Shown one piece after another: positions 42,563-51,964 of a stretch of DNA of 64,000 nucleotides (its first letter is position 1; each line of letters begins with the position of its first letter). The notes under the pieces were generated by a model that saw only the letters and a list, made by a program, of their open reading frames with translations, was not told the DNA's origin and did no database searches. The DNA comes from an uncultured Collinsella sp. (GTDB taxonomy: Bacteria; Actinomycetota; Coriobacteriia; Coriobacteriales; Coriobacteriaceae). A program made the position numbers and the translations under genes. The DNA lies in contig CABRHS010000009.1 of NCBI GenBank assembly GCA_902470815.1, positions 1-64,000 on the forward strand. Direction: 5' to 3'.

Positions 42563-43243
42563 CTATCGCACGCCAAGCACACGACCGACCTGGGACATAT
42601 CCGCGCACACGGCGACCGCGCCCGCCTCCTCATGCTCCCCGGGGGCGGCGGCTCCGGAATAGATGCCGATGCAGGGGATCCCCAGCTCCATAGCACCCGT
42701 AACATCGTACATCCGGTCACCGACCATCACGGCGTCGCAGGGTCGTGCGCCGAGAGCGGCAAGGGCGGCCGAGATGGAATCCGCCTTGGTCTCGCGGATG
42801 CCGGGGACCCTGCCCGCAATCACCTCGAACTGCGTGAGGCCGAGGGCGGCGATAAGGTCGACCGTCGATGACTCGATGCGGGAGGTCGCGACCGCGATGC
42901 GCTTTCCCGCGGCGACGAGCGCGTCGAGCAACTCGAGGGTGCCGGGGAAGAGCGGGGTGTCTTCAGCGGTGACCGTCCGAGAGAAGAGCTCGCGATACTC
43001 CGCCGCCACATCGAGCGCCTCCCGCTCATCCATGTCGGTCACGAGTCTGATACCGACCTCGAGCGGAGGTCCTATCAACGGCAGCAGTTGATCCTCACGC
43101 AGCTCGTAACCATGACGTGCGAGGACCGCACCCACGGCCCGCATGATGGCCGGCTGGGTGTTGGCGACGGTCCCGTCGAAGTCGAACAGAACGATCGGCC
43201 GCTCATCGATCGACGGGCCGTCGAACCCATGCATGGAAACCAT
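42563..43243 (-). CDS. HAD phosphatase, phosphoglycolate-phosphatase-like
   Basis: A 226-aa HAD hydrolase of the Gph/PpaX group. Motif I is FDFDGTVANTQPA with the nucleophile aspartate, motif II AVATSRIESS, motif III the lysine in RETKADS, and motif IV VGDRMYDVTGA. The start at 43243 follows AGGTGAG. The substrate is unknown; likely a small phosphate ester. It lies 106 nt after rpsA's terminator-containing gap. Confidence 0.88.
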   Translation of the reverse strand: MVSMHGFDGPSIDERPIVLFDFDGTVANTQPAIMRAVGAVLARHGYELREDQLLPLIGPPLEVGIRLVTDMDEREALDVAAEYRELFSRTVTAEDTPLFPGTLELLDALVAAGKRIAVATSRIESSTVDLIAALGLTQFEVIAGRVPGIRETKADSISAALAALGARPCDAVMVGDRMYDVTGAMELGIPCIGIYSGAAAPGEHEEAGAVAVCADMSQVGRVLGVR

Positions 43244-43275
43244 AGACTCACCTATCCTGACGTCGCGACTCCTTG

Positions 43276-43310
43276 AAAAAGACCCCGATGGGCATGTGCC
43301 CATCGGGGTC
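43276..43310 (-). terminator. Terminator of rpsA
   Basis: On the minus strand GACCCCGATGGGCA and its inverse form a 14-bp stem over two bases, followed by TTTTT. It stands 39 nt after the rpsA stop. Confidence 0.85.
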
Positions 43311-43348
43311 TGCAGCGAACCTAAGGTTCAAAGGCATTGCACCGGAAA

Positions 43349-44509
43349 CTACTCGGCGTCCTCGGCCTTCTCCTCGCCCTCGAGCGGGGCGACCTCGATC
43401 TCGATGCCGAGGGTCTCGGCAGCGGACTTCATGGACAGGGAGATGCGACGACGGTCGAGGTCGATCTCCATGACCTTGACCTGGACCTTGGAGCCCACAG
43501 CGGTGACCTGGGCAGGCTGGTCCACGTGCTTGTTGGCCATCTCGGAGATGTGCACGAGGCCCTCGATGCCGTCACCGAGGTCGACGAACGCGCCGAAGGG
43601 CACGAGCTTGGTGACGGTGCCCTCGACGATGGCGCCAACCGGGTACTTCTTGACCAGCGCGCGCCACGGATCCTCGGTGGTCTGCTTGAGACCGAGAGAG
43701 ATGCGCTCGCGGTTCAGATCGACGTCGAGAACCTCGACCTCGACCTCCTGGCCGACCTTGACGACCTCGGAGGGGTGGTTGACGTGGTTCCAGGAGAGCT
43801 CGGAGATGTGGATGAGGCCGTCGATGCCGCCCAGATCCACGAAGGCGCCGAAGTCCACGATGGAGGAGACGGTGCCCTTGAGACGCATGCCGCTCTTGAG
43901 CTTGGAGAGAATCTCGGAGCGCTCGGCCTTGCGGGACTCCTCGAGCACGACACGGCGAGAAAGCACGACGTTGTTGCGGTTGCGATCCATCTCGATGACG
44001 CGAGCCTCGATGCGGGTACCGAGGTAGGAGGTGAGGTCCTTCACGCGGCGAAGGTCAACGAGGGAGGCGGGCAGGAAGCCGCGCAGGCCGATGTCGAGGA
44101 TGAGACCGCCCTTGACGACCTCGATGACCTCGCCCTCGACGTTCTCGCCGGCGTTGAACTTCTCCTCGATGCGGTTCCAGGCACGCTCGTACTCGGCGCG
44201 CTTCTTGGAGAGAACCAGACGACCGTCCTTGTCCTCCTTCTGGAGCACGAGCGCCTCGATGGAGTCGCCCAGCGCCACGAGGTCGGCGGGGTTGGCATCC
44301 TTGCGGATGGAGAGCTCGCGGACGGGAATGACGCCCTCGGACTTGAAGCCGATGTCGACGAGGACCTCGTCGCGCTCGATCTTCACAACGGTGCCGTTGA
44401 CCAGGTCGCCCTCATCGAAATCGGTGATGGAGTTGTCGATGAGGTTGTTCATCTCCTCGGTATCGACGTCGTCGAGGGAGAAGATGGACGAGTTCTGAAT
44501 CTCACTCAA
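43349..44509 (-). CDS. rpsA: 30S ribosomal protein S1
   Basis: A 386-aa RNA-binding protein with four S1 domains, starting at about residues 22, 107, 194 and 279. Each has the VDIGFKSEG / VDLGGIDGL / VDLGDGIEGL type core. The E. coli protein has six domains; four domains are usual in Gram-positive and actinobacterial lineages. It helps place mRNA on the 30S subunit. The start follows AAAGGGGTCC. The next 298 nt upstream, 44510-44807, contain the operator at 44780-44793 and no gene. Confidence 0.95.
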   Translation of the reverse strand: MSEIQNSSIFSLDDVDTEEMNNLIDNSITDFDEGDLVNGTVVKIERDEVLVDIGFKSEGVIPVRELSIRKDANPADLVALGDSIEALVLQKEDKDGRLVLSKKRAEYERAWNRIEEKFNAGENVEGEVIEVVKGGLILDIGLRGFLPASLVDLRRVKDLTSYLGTRIEARVIEMDRNRNNVVLSRRVVLEESRKAERSEILSKLKSGMRLKGTVSSIVDFGAFVDLGGIDGLIHISELSWNHVNHPSEVVKVGQEVEVEVLDVDLNRERISLGLKQTTEDPWRALVKKYPVGAIVEGTVTKLVPFGAFVDLGDGIEGLVHISEMANKHVDQPAQVTAVGSKVQVKVMEIDLDRRRISLSMKSAAETLGIEIEVAPLEGEEKAEDAE

Positions 44510-44779
44510 AGGTGGACCCCTTTCGAACTACGGGGCCCCGATTACCTGACCTGCAGATGGTTGCGTGCCTTGAGGGCTCATGCCGCCAGCGCGCGCGCAC
44601 CGTTTGGAACAATCTCGGGGGCCGACAGATACTGATGTGAAGCATACGCATTCACGAAACAGTAGGTTACGTGGAAACTCCCCCGTTTTCAAGCGTGAAG
44701 TACGATTTTTTCGTCTATGGCGACAAACCTTTCGCGAATGGCATCCCGCGTTAATGAACCCTCACGTAGAATACATTCG

Positions 44780-44793
44780 TTATATCGATATTC
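44780..44793 (+). promoter_or_regulatory. ATCGAT operator in the lacI-type gene promoter
   Basis: TTATATCGATATTC is a near-palindrome centred on CG, located 15-28 nt before the GTG start of the LacI-type gene. It shares the ATCGAT centre with the sites at 53113-53130 and 53200-53217, which suggests self-control. Confidence 0.55.
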
Positions 44794-44807
44794 TTCCGGG
44801 AGCCCTC

Positions 44808-45812
44808 GTGTCCACCATTCAAGAAGTCGCCAAACGCGCCGGCGTCTCCGCGGGAACGGTCTCGCGCTACCTCAACGGCCATCAGCTCAAGGCGGCCAAC
44901 CAGAGCCGCGTCGAGGCGGCGATCGAGGAGCTCGGCTACAGAAGCAACTACCTCGCGCGCTGCCTGCGCTCCAAGCGCAGCATGTCCATCGGCCTGCTCA
45001 TCAACAACATGCTCAACCATTTCGCCGTGAGCGTGGTGGCGCAGGTGGAACGCAAGATGGAGCTCAACGATTACAACATAATCCTCAGCGGTTTTCGCGA
45101 GGAGCGGGAGGTGTTCGTGCGCAAGCTCGAAAATCTCCTCGACCGACGCGTCGACGGCCTGATACTGTGCGAGCCCATCGCGGACGAGCGCGCGCAGAAA
45201 CTGATCGAGCAAAGCGGCATCCCGACGCTCGCCATCTCCAACCCACTCCCCTACTCCTGCGTCGACAACATCCTGGCCACCAGCCGCAAAAGCTGCTGCT
45301 CGGTGATAACAAGCATGCTCGAGGCCGGTCACACCCGCATCGGCGTGCTCGCGGCATCTCAGGAGGAATACGTGTCGCGCGAGCGTCTCGCAGGCGTGCT
45401 CGAGGCGTTCGACCGCGCTGGGCTGCCGCGCCGGAACGCCGTCGTGCGCATCGGGGGGTACGCGCGCGAGTGCGGCTATCGCGACATGATGCACCTGGTG
45501 CAGGAAGATCGCGTGGATTGCGTGCTCGCGCTCAACTACGGGCGCAGCCAGGGCGCGCAGCAGGCCCTGAGCGAGCTGGGGCTGCGCGTCGGCGAGGACA
45601 TCTCGTTCGCCTGCTACGACTACCAGGACACCAAGACGTACTTTCACCCGAGCATCACCACGGTGTGCCCGCCCGCCGTGGAGATCGGCTCGATGGCGGC
45701 AACCGAGATCCTCTCGATGATCGAGGAGGGGCGTTCGGGCAGCGGCGCGACGACCTACGTGGACGAGGATATCGCCTGGCTGCCCTCGATCATCGGGCTC
45801 AAACAAGGCTGA
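44808..45812 (+). CDS. LacI family transcriptional regulator
   Basis: A 334-aa repressor. The start is the GTG at 44808, because the conserved HTH begins STIQEVAKRAGVSAGTVSRY directly after it and CGGGAG lies 6 nt upstream. The ligand domain follows from residue 60 (RSMSIGLLINNMLNHFAVSV and later SFACYDYQDTKTYF). It converges on an eight-gene beta-glucoside PTS operon and shares operator-like sites with it, so it probably controls that operon in response to a phosphorylated or free beta-glucoside. Confidence 0.9.
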   Translation: MSTIQEVAKRAGVSAGTVSRYLNGHQLKAANQSRVEAAIEELGYRSNYLARCLRSKRSMSIGLLINNMLNHFAVSVVAQVERKMELNDYNIILSGFREEREVFVRKLENLLDRRVDGLILCEPIADERAQKLIEQSGIPTLAISNPLPYSCVDNILATSRKSCCSVITSMLEAGHTRIGVLAASQEEYVSRERLAGVLEAFDRAGLPRRNAVVRIGGYARECGYRDMMHLVQEDRVDCVLALNYGRSQGAQQALSELGLRVGEDISFACYDYQDTKTYFHPSITTVCPPAVEIGSMAATEILSMIEEGRSGSGATTYVDEDIAWLPSIIGLKQG

Positions 45813-45915
45813 GGCCGAAGAGCCTCACTGGGCTCAATAAGCCCTTCGAGCAGCCGCAGGCCTCCTATGGGCGCATGCGCTTGATCCTGTGAGCGCATAC
45901 GGCTGATATGACGAA

Positions 45916-45949
45916 AAACGGGCCGTCGGCATTCGTCGACGGCCCGTTT
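45916..45949. terminator. Bidirectional terminator between lacI-type gene and PTS operon
   Basis: AAACGGGCCGTCG (45916-45928) and CGACGGCCCGTTT (45937-45949) form a 13-bp stem. Both directions show A/T-rich ends (AAAAA and TTT), so it can serve the regulator and the PTS operon. Confidence 0.75.
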
Positions 45950-46006
45950 CGGCAACCGGGTCAGAGAAACCGGGAGTGTCCCGACTCCCCTTAGGGGATC
46001 ATCGCG

Positions 46007-46324
46007 CTAGGCGTTCTTCTTCGCCAGGTCGATGAACTTGCCGGCCAGGATCTTGAAGGTCTCCGCGCTCATGAGCTGGTCCTCGGCGTGAATGAGGATG
46101 ATGCTCGGGTCGATGTGGTCGCCGCCGGCCTCCTGGGCGATCATCTCGCCGTGCTTGGCATGGCCGACCAGGAAGAACTGCTCGCCCTCCGCGACGCGGG
46201 CCTCGGCCTCCTCGATCTTGCCCTCGCCGGCCAGGTCGATGGCCTCGATGAAGCAGCTGCGCGCAGAACCGACGTTGGCGATGATCTCGAAGCACGCCAT
46301 CTCGATCTTGTTCATGTCTTCCAT
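46007..46324 (-). CDS. PTS lactose/cellobiose-family IIA component
   Basis: A 105-aa helical phosphocarrier of the lactose/cellobiose family. The phosphorylated histidine is expected in LIHAEDQLM (H79, with the metal aspartate D82); HAKHGEMIAQEAGGDHID is the preceding helix. The start at 46324 has GAGGAG upstream. It passes phosphate from HPr to the IIB protein encoded at 50119-50424. It is the last gene of the sugar operon. Confidence 0.93.
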   Translation of the reverse strand: MEDMNKIEMACFEIIANVGSARSCFIEAIDLAGEGKIEEAEARVAEGEQFFLVGHAKHGEMIAQEAGGDHIDPSIILIHAEDQLMSAETFKILAGKFIDLAKKNA

Positions 46325-46325
46325 G

Positions 46326-46853
46326 TTACTCCTCGCTCTCCGCGGCGTCGTCCGCCGCATCTTGGGGCCCCTCCAGGCGATCCGCATCGGAATCGGCCGC
46401 CTTGGAGGTGCCGCCGTGTTGCTTGATGTACATCTCCATGTCGCGCAGCCTGTTCTTGATCTTGCGCTTGGCGAAGGGGCTGTACAGGGCGCCGACGAGC
46501 TTGCCGTTGAGGTCGTTGAGGGCCTTATCGCCCACATACCCCTCCTCGTAGGTCACGTTGATCGCGTCCTGGCCCTCGATGGGCTCGATCTCATATCGAA
46601 CGGTGTTCACCCCGCGCGATGACGTGATCGAGGCCGCATACAGATACGGCGGCTCGAAGTCGGTGATCTTGGTGGTCACGTGCTGGGCGCCGCCCACCTT
46701 GGCGTCGAGCATCTTCTGATAGCTGAACCCCGCCTTGAGCTTCTTGGCGGGAATCTTCTTGCCCTTTGCCTGCTCGGCGTCGTAAAGCACCGACTCGGTT
46801 ATGCTGTCGAAAAGGTCCTCGGCGCTGATGGCCATCTTGACCTGTACTTTCAT
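46326..46853 (-). CDS. DUF3284 protein
   Basis: A 175-aa protein of the DUF3284 family (an SRPBCC-like fold). VKMAISAEDLFDSITESVLYD and FSYQKMLDAKVGGAQHVTTK (two motif regions) are typical. DUF3284 genes are frequently found within cellobiose-type PTS operons and their role is unknown; sugar-phosphate binding has been suggested only by context. The last 25 residues are a Ser/Asp/Glu-rich tail. The stop lies 1 nt before the IIA start codon. Confidence 0.82.
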   Translation of the reverse strand: MKVQVKMAISAEDLFDSITESVLYDAEQAKGKKIPAKKLKAGFSYQKMLDAKVGGAQHVTTKITDFEPPYLYAASITSSRGVNTVRYEIEPIEGQDAINVTYEEGYVGDKALNDLNGKLVGALYSPFAKRKIKNRLRDMEMYIKQHGGTSKAADSDADRLEGPQDAADDAAESEE

Positions 46854-46902
46854 TACCCCTCCTCATGGATGCCCGGCGCGGGCGCACCGGCCCCGGCGCC
46901 TC

Positions 46903-48285
46903 CTAGAAGCCGCCGTCCTCCGCGAGTCGCTTGTACCAGCGACCGCTCTTCTTGATGCGGCGCTCCTGCGTCTCGAGGTCGAGCTCGACCAGGCCGTAGC
47001 GGTTCTTGTACGCGTTCAGCCAGCTCCAGCAATCGATGAACGTCCAAAGATGATAACCGATGCAGTTGGAGCCCTCATCGATTCCGCGGGCGAGCTGCGT
47101 CAGGTGCTCCTTGATGAAGTCGATGCGGTAATCGTCCTGGATGGTGCCGTCCTCGCCTCGGAACGCCTCCTCGCCCTCGACGCCCATGCCGTTCTCCGAG
47201 ACGATCCACTCGATGTTGCCGTAGTTGTCGCGGATGTTGCAGGCGATGTCATACAGCGCCTCGGGGTAGATCTCCCACCCGCGATGCGGATTCATGCGGC
47301 GGCCGGGCATGGCGTAGACGTCGTAGTAATACGACGGCATGAACGGGGCGTCGGGGTTGGGCAGGCTCGCACGCGCGCACACGCGCAGCGGCTGGTAGAA
47401 GTTCACGCCGAGGTAGTCGACGGTGTTGTCGCGGATGACCGCGAGGTCCTCGGCGTCGACGACGGGCATGAGACCGTGCTTCCCGATGATCTCGACGAGC
47501 TCGGGGTCGTAAACGCCCTTCACGCTCGGGTCGAGGAAGCTCTTGTTGGCGAACAGCTCGGCAATATGCGCGGCCCGGACGTCGGCCGGGTGCTCGGAGC
47601 GCGGGTAGGCCGGGGTGAGGTTGAGCACGATGCCGATCTTGGCGTCCGAGACGACCTCATGGCATGCGCGGACGGCGAGGGCGCTCGCGAGGGCGGTGTG
47701 GTACGCGACCTGGACCGCGGCCTTGGGGTCCACTTTGCAGGGATAGTGATACTGCTGCAGATAACCACACTCGACGTGGACGATGGGCTCGTTGAACGTG
47801 TACCAGCGCTTCACCACATCGCCGAACAGCTCGAATGCGCATCGGGCGTAACGGGCATACAGGTCGACGACCTCGCGACTCTCCCAACCGCCGCGCTCCT
47901 GGCACGCCACGGGCATGTCGAAGTGGAACAGATTGACGAAGGGCTCGATGCCCTCATCGCGCAGGGTGGAGAACACATTGTGATAGAACTCCACGGCCTC
48001 GGGGTTGGGCTCCCCCTCCGGATCAGGAAGCAGGCGCGACCAGCTGATCGAGGTGCGGAAGGAGTTTTGGCCCGTCTCGTGCAGAAGCGCGATGTCCTCA
48101 CGCCAATGCTCGAAGAACGTGGAGGTGTCGGCAGGGCCCACACCGCCGTGGAACTTATAGGGCTCGAGCTCGTACCACAGGTCCCAGATGTCCGGGGCCT
48201 TGTGATCGATGCCGTGGGCGCCCTCGGACTGCGGCGCGCTCGTGGCGCTTCCGAAATAGAAGTCTTTGGGGAACTTCACGTCCAA
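46903..48285 (-). CDS. GH1 family 6-phospho-beta-glucosidase
   Basis: A 460-aa glycoside hydrolase family 1 enzyme. KDFYFGSATSAPQSEG opens the barrel, the acid/base glutamate is in YTFNEPIVHV and the nucleophile glutamate is in IVSENGMGVE. In a PTS operon it should split imported phospho-beta-glucosides into glucose 6-phosphate and an aglycone or sugar. The start is a TTG; its ribosome site lies in the last codons of the small membrane gene upstream, so translation is coupled. Confidence 0.92.
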   Translation of the reverse strand: MDVKFPKDFYFGSATSAPQSEGAHGIDHKAPDIWDLWYELEPYKFHGGVGPADTSTFFEHWREDIALLHETGQNSFRTSISWSRLLPDPEGEPNPEAVEFYHNVFSTLRDEGIEPFVNLFHFDMPVACQERGGWESREVVDLYARYARCAFELFGDVVKRWYTFNEPIVHVECGYLQQYHYPCKVDPKAAVQVAYHTALASALAVRACHEVVSDAKIGIVLNLTPAYPRSEHPADVRAAHIAELFANKSFLDPSVKGVYDPELVEIIGKHGLMPVVDAEDLAVIRDNTVDYLGVNFYQPLRVCARASLPNPDAPFMPSYYYDVYAMPGRRMNPHRGWEIYPEALYDIACNIRDNYGNIEWIVSENGMGVEGEEAFRGEDGTIQDDYRIDFIKEHLTQLARGIDEGSNCIGYHLWTFIDCWSWLNAYKNRYGLVELDLETQERRIKKSGRWYKRLAEDGGF

Positions 48286-48289
48286 CGTC

Positions 48290-48463
48290 TTACCTCTTTC
48301 TTTTCACGAATAGGTAGATGCCGCTCACGATGACGATCGCGAGACCGCCCACGAGCAGGCCAAGGCTCCGGGGAGACCCTTCGGCAGCGCCGAAATTCGA
48401 CATCACGATGAAGAAGAAGCCCACGCCCATAACGAACACGGCCCAAGGCGACCTAAATCCCAT
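48290..48463 (-). CDS. Small two-TM protein in the sugar operon
   Basis: A 57-aa protein with two membrane segments (WAVFVMGVGFFFIVMSNFG and LGLLVGGLAIVIVSGIYLF) and a basic end. It is not recognised. AAAGG lies upstream of the ATG at 48463; a longer frame from 48550 has no ribosome site. Its stop is 4 nt before the GH1 start. Small two-TM proteins occur in several actinobacterial sugar operons, possibly acting with the IIC component. Confidence 0.55.
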   Translation of the reverse strand: MGFRSPWAVFVMGVGFFFIVMSNFGAAEGSPRSLGLLVGGLAIVIVSGIYLFVKRKR

Positions 48464-48605
48464 GAGTGGCAAACCTTTCTTAGCAAGAAGGGCCGCCGGC
48501 AGGTCCGCAGACCACCGACGGCCGGCGAGCGCGACCCATATGGAGCTCATGCAACCACAAGGGCCGCGCGAATCGATCGTGCGCGATGCGCAGGTGGCGT
48601 CGCGA

Positions 48606-50027
48606 CTAGGCAGCGGCCTCGGCCTTCTCCTGCTCCTTGTTCGCCAGGATGACGAACGGGAGCCAGATGAGGAAGGAGACGACCAGGTTCAGCAGCGCGA
48701 CCAGAGCGGCCATGATGTTGCCGCCGGTGGCGAAGAACGCGTACAGGCCAACGGGCATGATCCACGGAACCTGGATGTAGACGGGCGGGATGATGCCAGC
48801 GTAGGTGAAGCCGAGCGCGATGGCGGCGGTGATGACCGGGACGAGGACCCACGGGAAGAAGTACAGCGGGTTCAGCACGATGGGCATACCGAAGATGACG
48901 GGCTCGTTGATGTTGAACACGCCCATGGGAGCGGCCAGCTTGGCGATGGTCTTGGAATCCTCGCGCTTGGAGAAGAAGAGGATGGCGATGATCAGGCCGA
49001 GGGTGAGGCCGGAGCCACCCATCATGGTGTAGGCGTCGAAGGAGCCACGGGTCCACATGTAGGGAAGCTGGGAGATGTCGCCGGTGGCCTGCCAGACGGC
49101 GAGGTTCTCAAGCAGGGCGGGGGTGTAGATGCCCTCGGTGATGGGGGCGAGGACGTTCATGCCGTGGATGCCGAAGAACCAGAACAGCTGGGCCAGGAAC
49201 TCGACGAGCAGGACGGTGAAGAAGCCGGAGGACATGCCGAGCAGCGGGCGCTGGATGAACTCGGAGATGAGGTCGTTCGGGTAGGAACCGGAGACGACGA
49301 CGCAAACCTGCGTGATGATGGCGGACACGAAGATCGCCGCGACACCGGGGATCATGGCCACGAAGGCGTTGTTGACCGCGGGCGGGACGGAATCGGGAAG
49401 CTTGATGGTGAGCTTGGCCTGGATGAGCTTGACGTAGATCATCGTGCAGACGAGGCCGAAGATCAGCGCGGTGAACAGACCGGTGGCGCTGGTGAGCGCG
49501 GTGGAGATCATGCTCGGGGCGGTGACGCTCATGGTGACCGCACCGGCGTCCGTCACGGCAAGGCCGGTCATGCCGGCGGCCTCGAGGGCCTTGACGGCCT
49601 CGGGGGCGACACCGCTCAGGGTGTAGTCGAACGCAGGGGCGAAGTTCATGGTCGCCACGACGGAGGCCAGGGAGACGGCGGCGCCGGAGATGGGCGACAC
49701 GTCATAGGACTTGCACAGATGGTAGCCCAGGGCGAACGCGAAGCACAGCGCCAGAATGGAGATGGAGCCGTTGTAGACGTTCACGTTGACGTTGATGAGC
49801 TGGGTGCAGGCCTCGGTGAAGCCGTTGCCGGCGCCCCACCAGGTGGTGGGGAGGTCGCGGAAGAACACGTTCAGCAGGACCGCGATGGAGCCGGCCATCG
49901 TGACCGGCATGATGGAGATAAAGCCGTCACGGATGGCGACGAGGTGACGCTGATTGCCGATCTTCTGCGCGATCGGCATGAACTTGGTCTCCATCCAATG
50001 CATGAAACCGTCCATGGGTGATGCCAT
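48606..50027 (-). CDS. PTS cellobiose-type IIC transporter
   Basis: A 473-aa integral membrane protein of the lactose/cellobiose IIC family (CelB). About ten membrane segments are visible. FNINEPVIFGMPIVLNP is the family signature that forms the sugar site, and FWFFGIHGMNV and WTRGSFDAYTMMGGSG also match. The start at 50027 follows AAGGAGAG. It works with the separate IIB and IIA proteins and imports a beta-glucoside with phosphorylation. Confidence 0.95.
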   Translation of the reverse strand: MASPMDGFMHWMETKFMPIAQKIGNQRHLVAIRDGFISIMPVTMAGSIAVLLNVFFRDLPTTWWGAGNGFTEACTQLINVNVNVYNGSISILALCFAFALGYHLCKSYDVSPISGAAVSLASVVATMNFAPAFDYTLSGVAPEAVKALEAAGMTGLAVTDAGAVTMSVTAPSMISTALTSATGLFTALIFGLVCTMIYVKLIQAKLTIKLPDSVPPAVNNAFVAMIPGVAAIFVSAIITQVCVVVSGSYPNDLISEFIQRPLLGMSSGFFTVLLVEFLAQLFWFFGIHGMNVLAPITEGIYTPALLENLAVWQATGDISQLPYMWTRGSFDAYTMMGGSGLTLGLIIAILFFSKREDSKTIAKLAAPMGVFNINEPVIFGMPIVLNPLYFFPWVLVPVITAAIALGFTYAGIIPPVYIQVPWIMPVGLYAFFATGGNIMAALVALLNLVVSFLIWLPFVILANKEQEKAEAAA

Positions 50028-50118
50028 GTCATCTCTCCTTAAAAAAAGTGGGGTGATGTTCGAATAGATACGGGTGCGGGTGCCCCCGCGGGTTCGGGCG
50101 CGCCGGGCGCGCGGCCGA

Positions 50119-50424
50119 TTACTCGTGGCCGATGAGCTTGAGGCCCTGATCGAGGACCTTGGCACCGTCCATCATGCCGTACGCCATCATGTCGATGACC
50201 TCGACCGGCGTGTCGCCGGCGACCGACTTGATCTTGTCCAGCAGGAAACGAACCTGCGGACCGAGCAGGATGACGTCGGCCTTCTCGGCGTTCGCCTGAG
50301 CCTCGGCCTCGGGCACGGCCCAGATGGTGGCCTCGATGCCGCGCTCCTCAGCGCTCGCCTGCATCTTGGAGACCATCAGGCTCGTGGACATGCCTGCAGA
50401 GCAGCAAAGCAGAATGTTGACCAT
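50119..50424 (-). CDS. PTS lactose/cellobiose-family IIB component
   Basis: A 101-aa phosphocarrier. The phosphorylated cysteine is in CSAGMSTSLMV (C8), the P-loop-like family motif; VILLGPQVRFLLDKIK is the second signature. The start has AAGGAGGAG upstream. Separate IIA, IIB and IIC genes in one operon are normal for this family. Confidence 0.95.
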   Translation of the reverse strand: MVNILLCCSAGMSTSLMVSKMQASAEERGIEATIWAVPEAEAQANAEKADVILLGPQVRFLLDKIKSVAGDTPVEVIDMMAYGMMDGAKVLDQGLKLIGHE

Positions 50425-50587
50425 GAGCTCTCCTCCTTTCCTTCTCCCGCGCGAAGCGGGAACGACATTGCGCGGCCATAGAAATGCGACCGCAATATTC
50501 TCATCACCCCACCTGCGATTTTACTCCGAGGGATGAAGAATACCCAAACGAAAACGTACGGGTGTCTCGCAATCACCGGCAGGCGGA

Positions 50588-51907
50588 TTACGAGAACTGG
50601 GGCAGATACCGACGGTGCGCCTCGATCAGCTCGTCCACGACGACGTTGGCGAGCTCATCGGAGGGGCACAACGGGTTCATCTCGAGTGCCGCGACGGCCA
50701 GGTCGCGGTCGCCGGTGACGGCGGCCTCGACGACCATGCGCTCGAAGCCCTTCATCATCTGCACGTAGCCGGCGATGCGGGGCTTGAGCTCACCCGTGGC
50801 GAGCGGTTTGGGGCCGTCGGCGGTGATGCGGCACGCGACCTCGACGGCACTCGACGAGGGAAGCCCCTCGATGCAGCCGTCGTTTCGCACGTCCACGTAC
50901 TGGATATCGCCGCGGTTGGCATGGATGGACTCGATGAGATTGCACGCGGCGTCGCTGTAGCGGGCGCCGCCGCGCTGCTCGAGTTGCTTGGGCTTGATGT
51001 CGAGATTCTCGTCCCGGTAGATCTGGAAGAGCTCGTCCTCCAGGCGCGAGACGACCTCGCCGCGGACGTTGCCCTCCTCGAACTCCTTGAGCTCCTCCGC
51101 GAGCATCTCATCGGTGTGGAAGTAGTAGTTGTGATACGGACACGGGATCGCGCGGATTCCGCGGATGAACGAAGGCGAGAACGGGATCGACACGAAGTTG
51201 TTCATCGAGAGCGCCTCGTCCTCGGAGACGTGGGCGTACTTCTCGACCGCCTCGTCGATGACGGACACGCCGTCCACGAACACGTCGGTGGCGAACACGA
51301 AGTGGTTCACGCCCTGGAGCTGGAGCTCCAGACGGCTCTCGTCGACGCCCAGGACGCGGGCGATACCGGCGTGCATGTTGATGGGCACGTTGCACAGGCC
51401 GATGGCCCGATCGAAATCCGTGTAGTTGAGGATGGCCTCCTCGATCATGCCCGAGGGGTTGGAGAAGTTGACCATCCATGCCTTGGGGCAGAGCTCCTGG
51501 ACCTCGCGGACGAAGTCGAGGATGACCGGGATGGTGCGGAAGGCCTTGAACATGCCGCCGGCGCCGTTAGTCTCCTGGCCGAGCATGCCATGCGACAGCG
51601 GGATGCGCTCGTCGAGCACACGGGCGGGCAGGCGACCGATGCGGACCTGCGTGGTCACGAAATCGGCACCTTCGAGCGCGGCGCGGCGGTCGGTGGTGAG
51701 GACCACCTTGGTGGGCAGGCCGGCGCGCTTGACCATGCGCTGGGCGAGGGCGCCCACCGTGTCGAGCTTGTCCTGGCCCTCGGGAATGTCCACGAGCCAC
51801 AGCTCGTCAACCGGCAGGTTCTCGTAGCGCTTGATGAAACCCTCTACGAGTTCGGGCGTATAGCTCGAGCCACCGCCGATGGTCGCTATCTTGATGCCGT
51901 TCGACAT
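50588..51907 (-). CDS. GH4 family 6-phospho-beta-glucosidase
   Basis: A 439-aa NAD- and Mn-dependent glycoside hydrolase family 4 enzyme of the LicH/CelF type. The NAD loop is ATIGGGSSYTPELVEG, and NFSNPSGMIEEA and IGLCNVPINMH carry the metal cysteine and neighbouring residues. It splits phospho-beta-glucosides by an elimination-type mechanism. A second, unrelated phosphoglucosidase (GH1) is in the same operon, which implies different substrates or conditions. The start has GGAGAGGAGG upstream. Confidence 0.93.
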   Translation of the reverse strand: MSNGIKIATIGGGSSYTPELVEGFIKRYENLPVDELWLVDIPEGQDKLDTVGALAQRMVKRAGLPTKVVLTTDRRAALEGADFVTTQVRIGRLPARVLDERIPLSHGMLGQETNGAGGMFKAFRTIPVILDFVREVQELCPKAWMVNFSNPSGMIEEAILNYTDFDRAIGLCNVPINMHAGIARVLGVDESRLELQLQGVNHFVFATDVFVDGVSVIDEAVEKYAHVSEDEALSMNNFVSIPFSPSFIRGIRAIPCPYHNYYFHTDEMLAEELKEFEEGNVRGEVVSRLEDELFQIYRDENLDIKPKQLEQRGGARYSDAACNLIESIHANRGDIQYVDVRNDGCIEGLPSSSAVEVACRITADGPKPLATGELKPRIAGYVQMMKGFERMVVEAAVTGDRDLAVAALEMNPLCPSDELANVVVDELIEAHRRYLPQFS

Positions 51908-51964
51908 GCGGGCCTCCTCTCCCCTCTTCTCGGCTTTGGACGATGCGGCGCGCGGGCGCGCCCG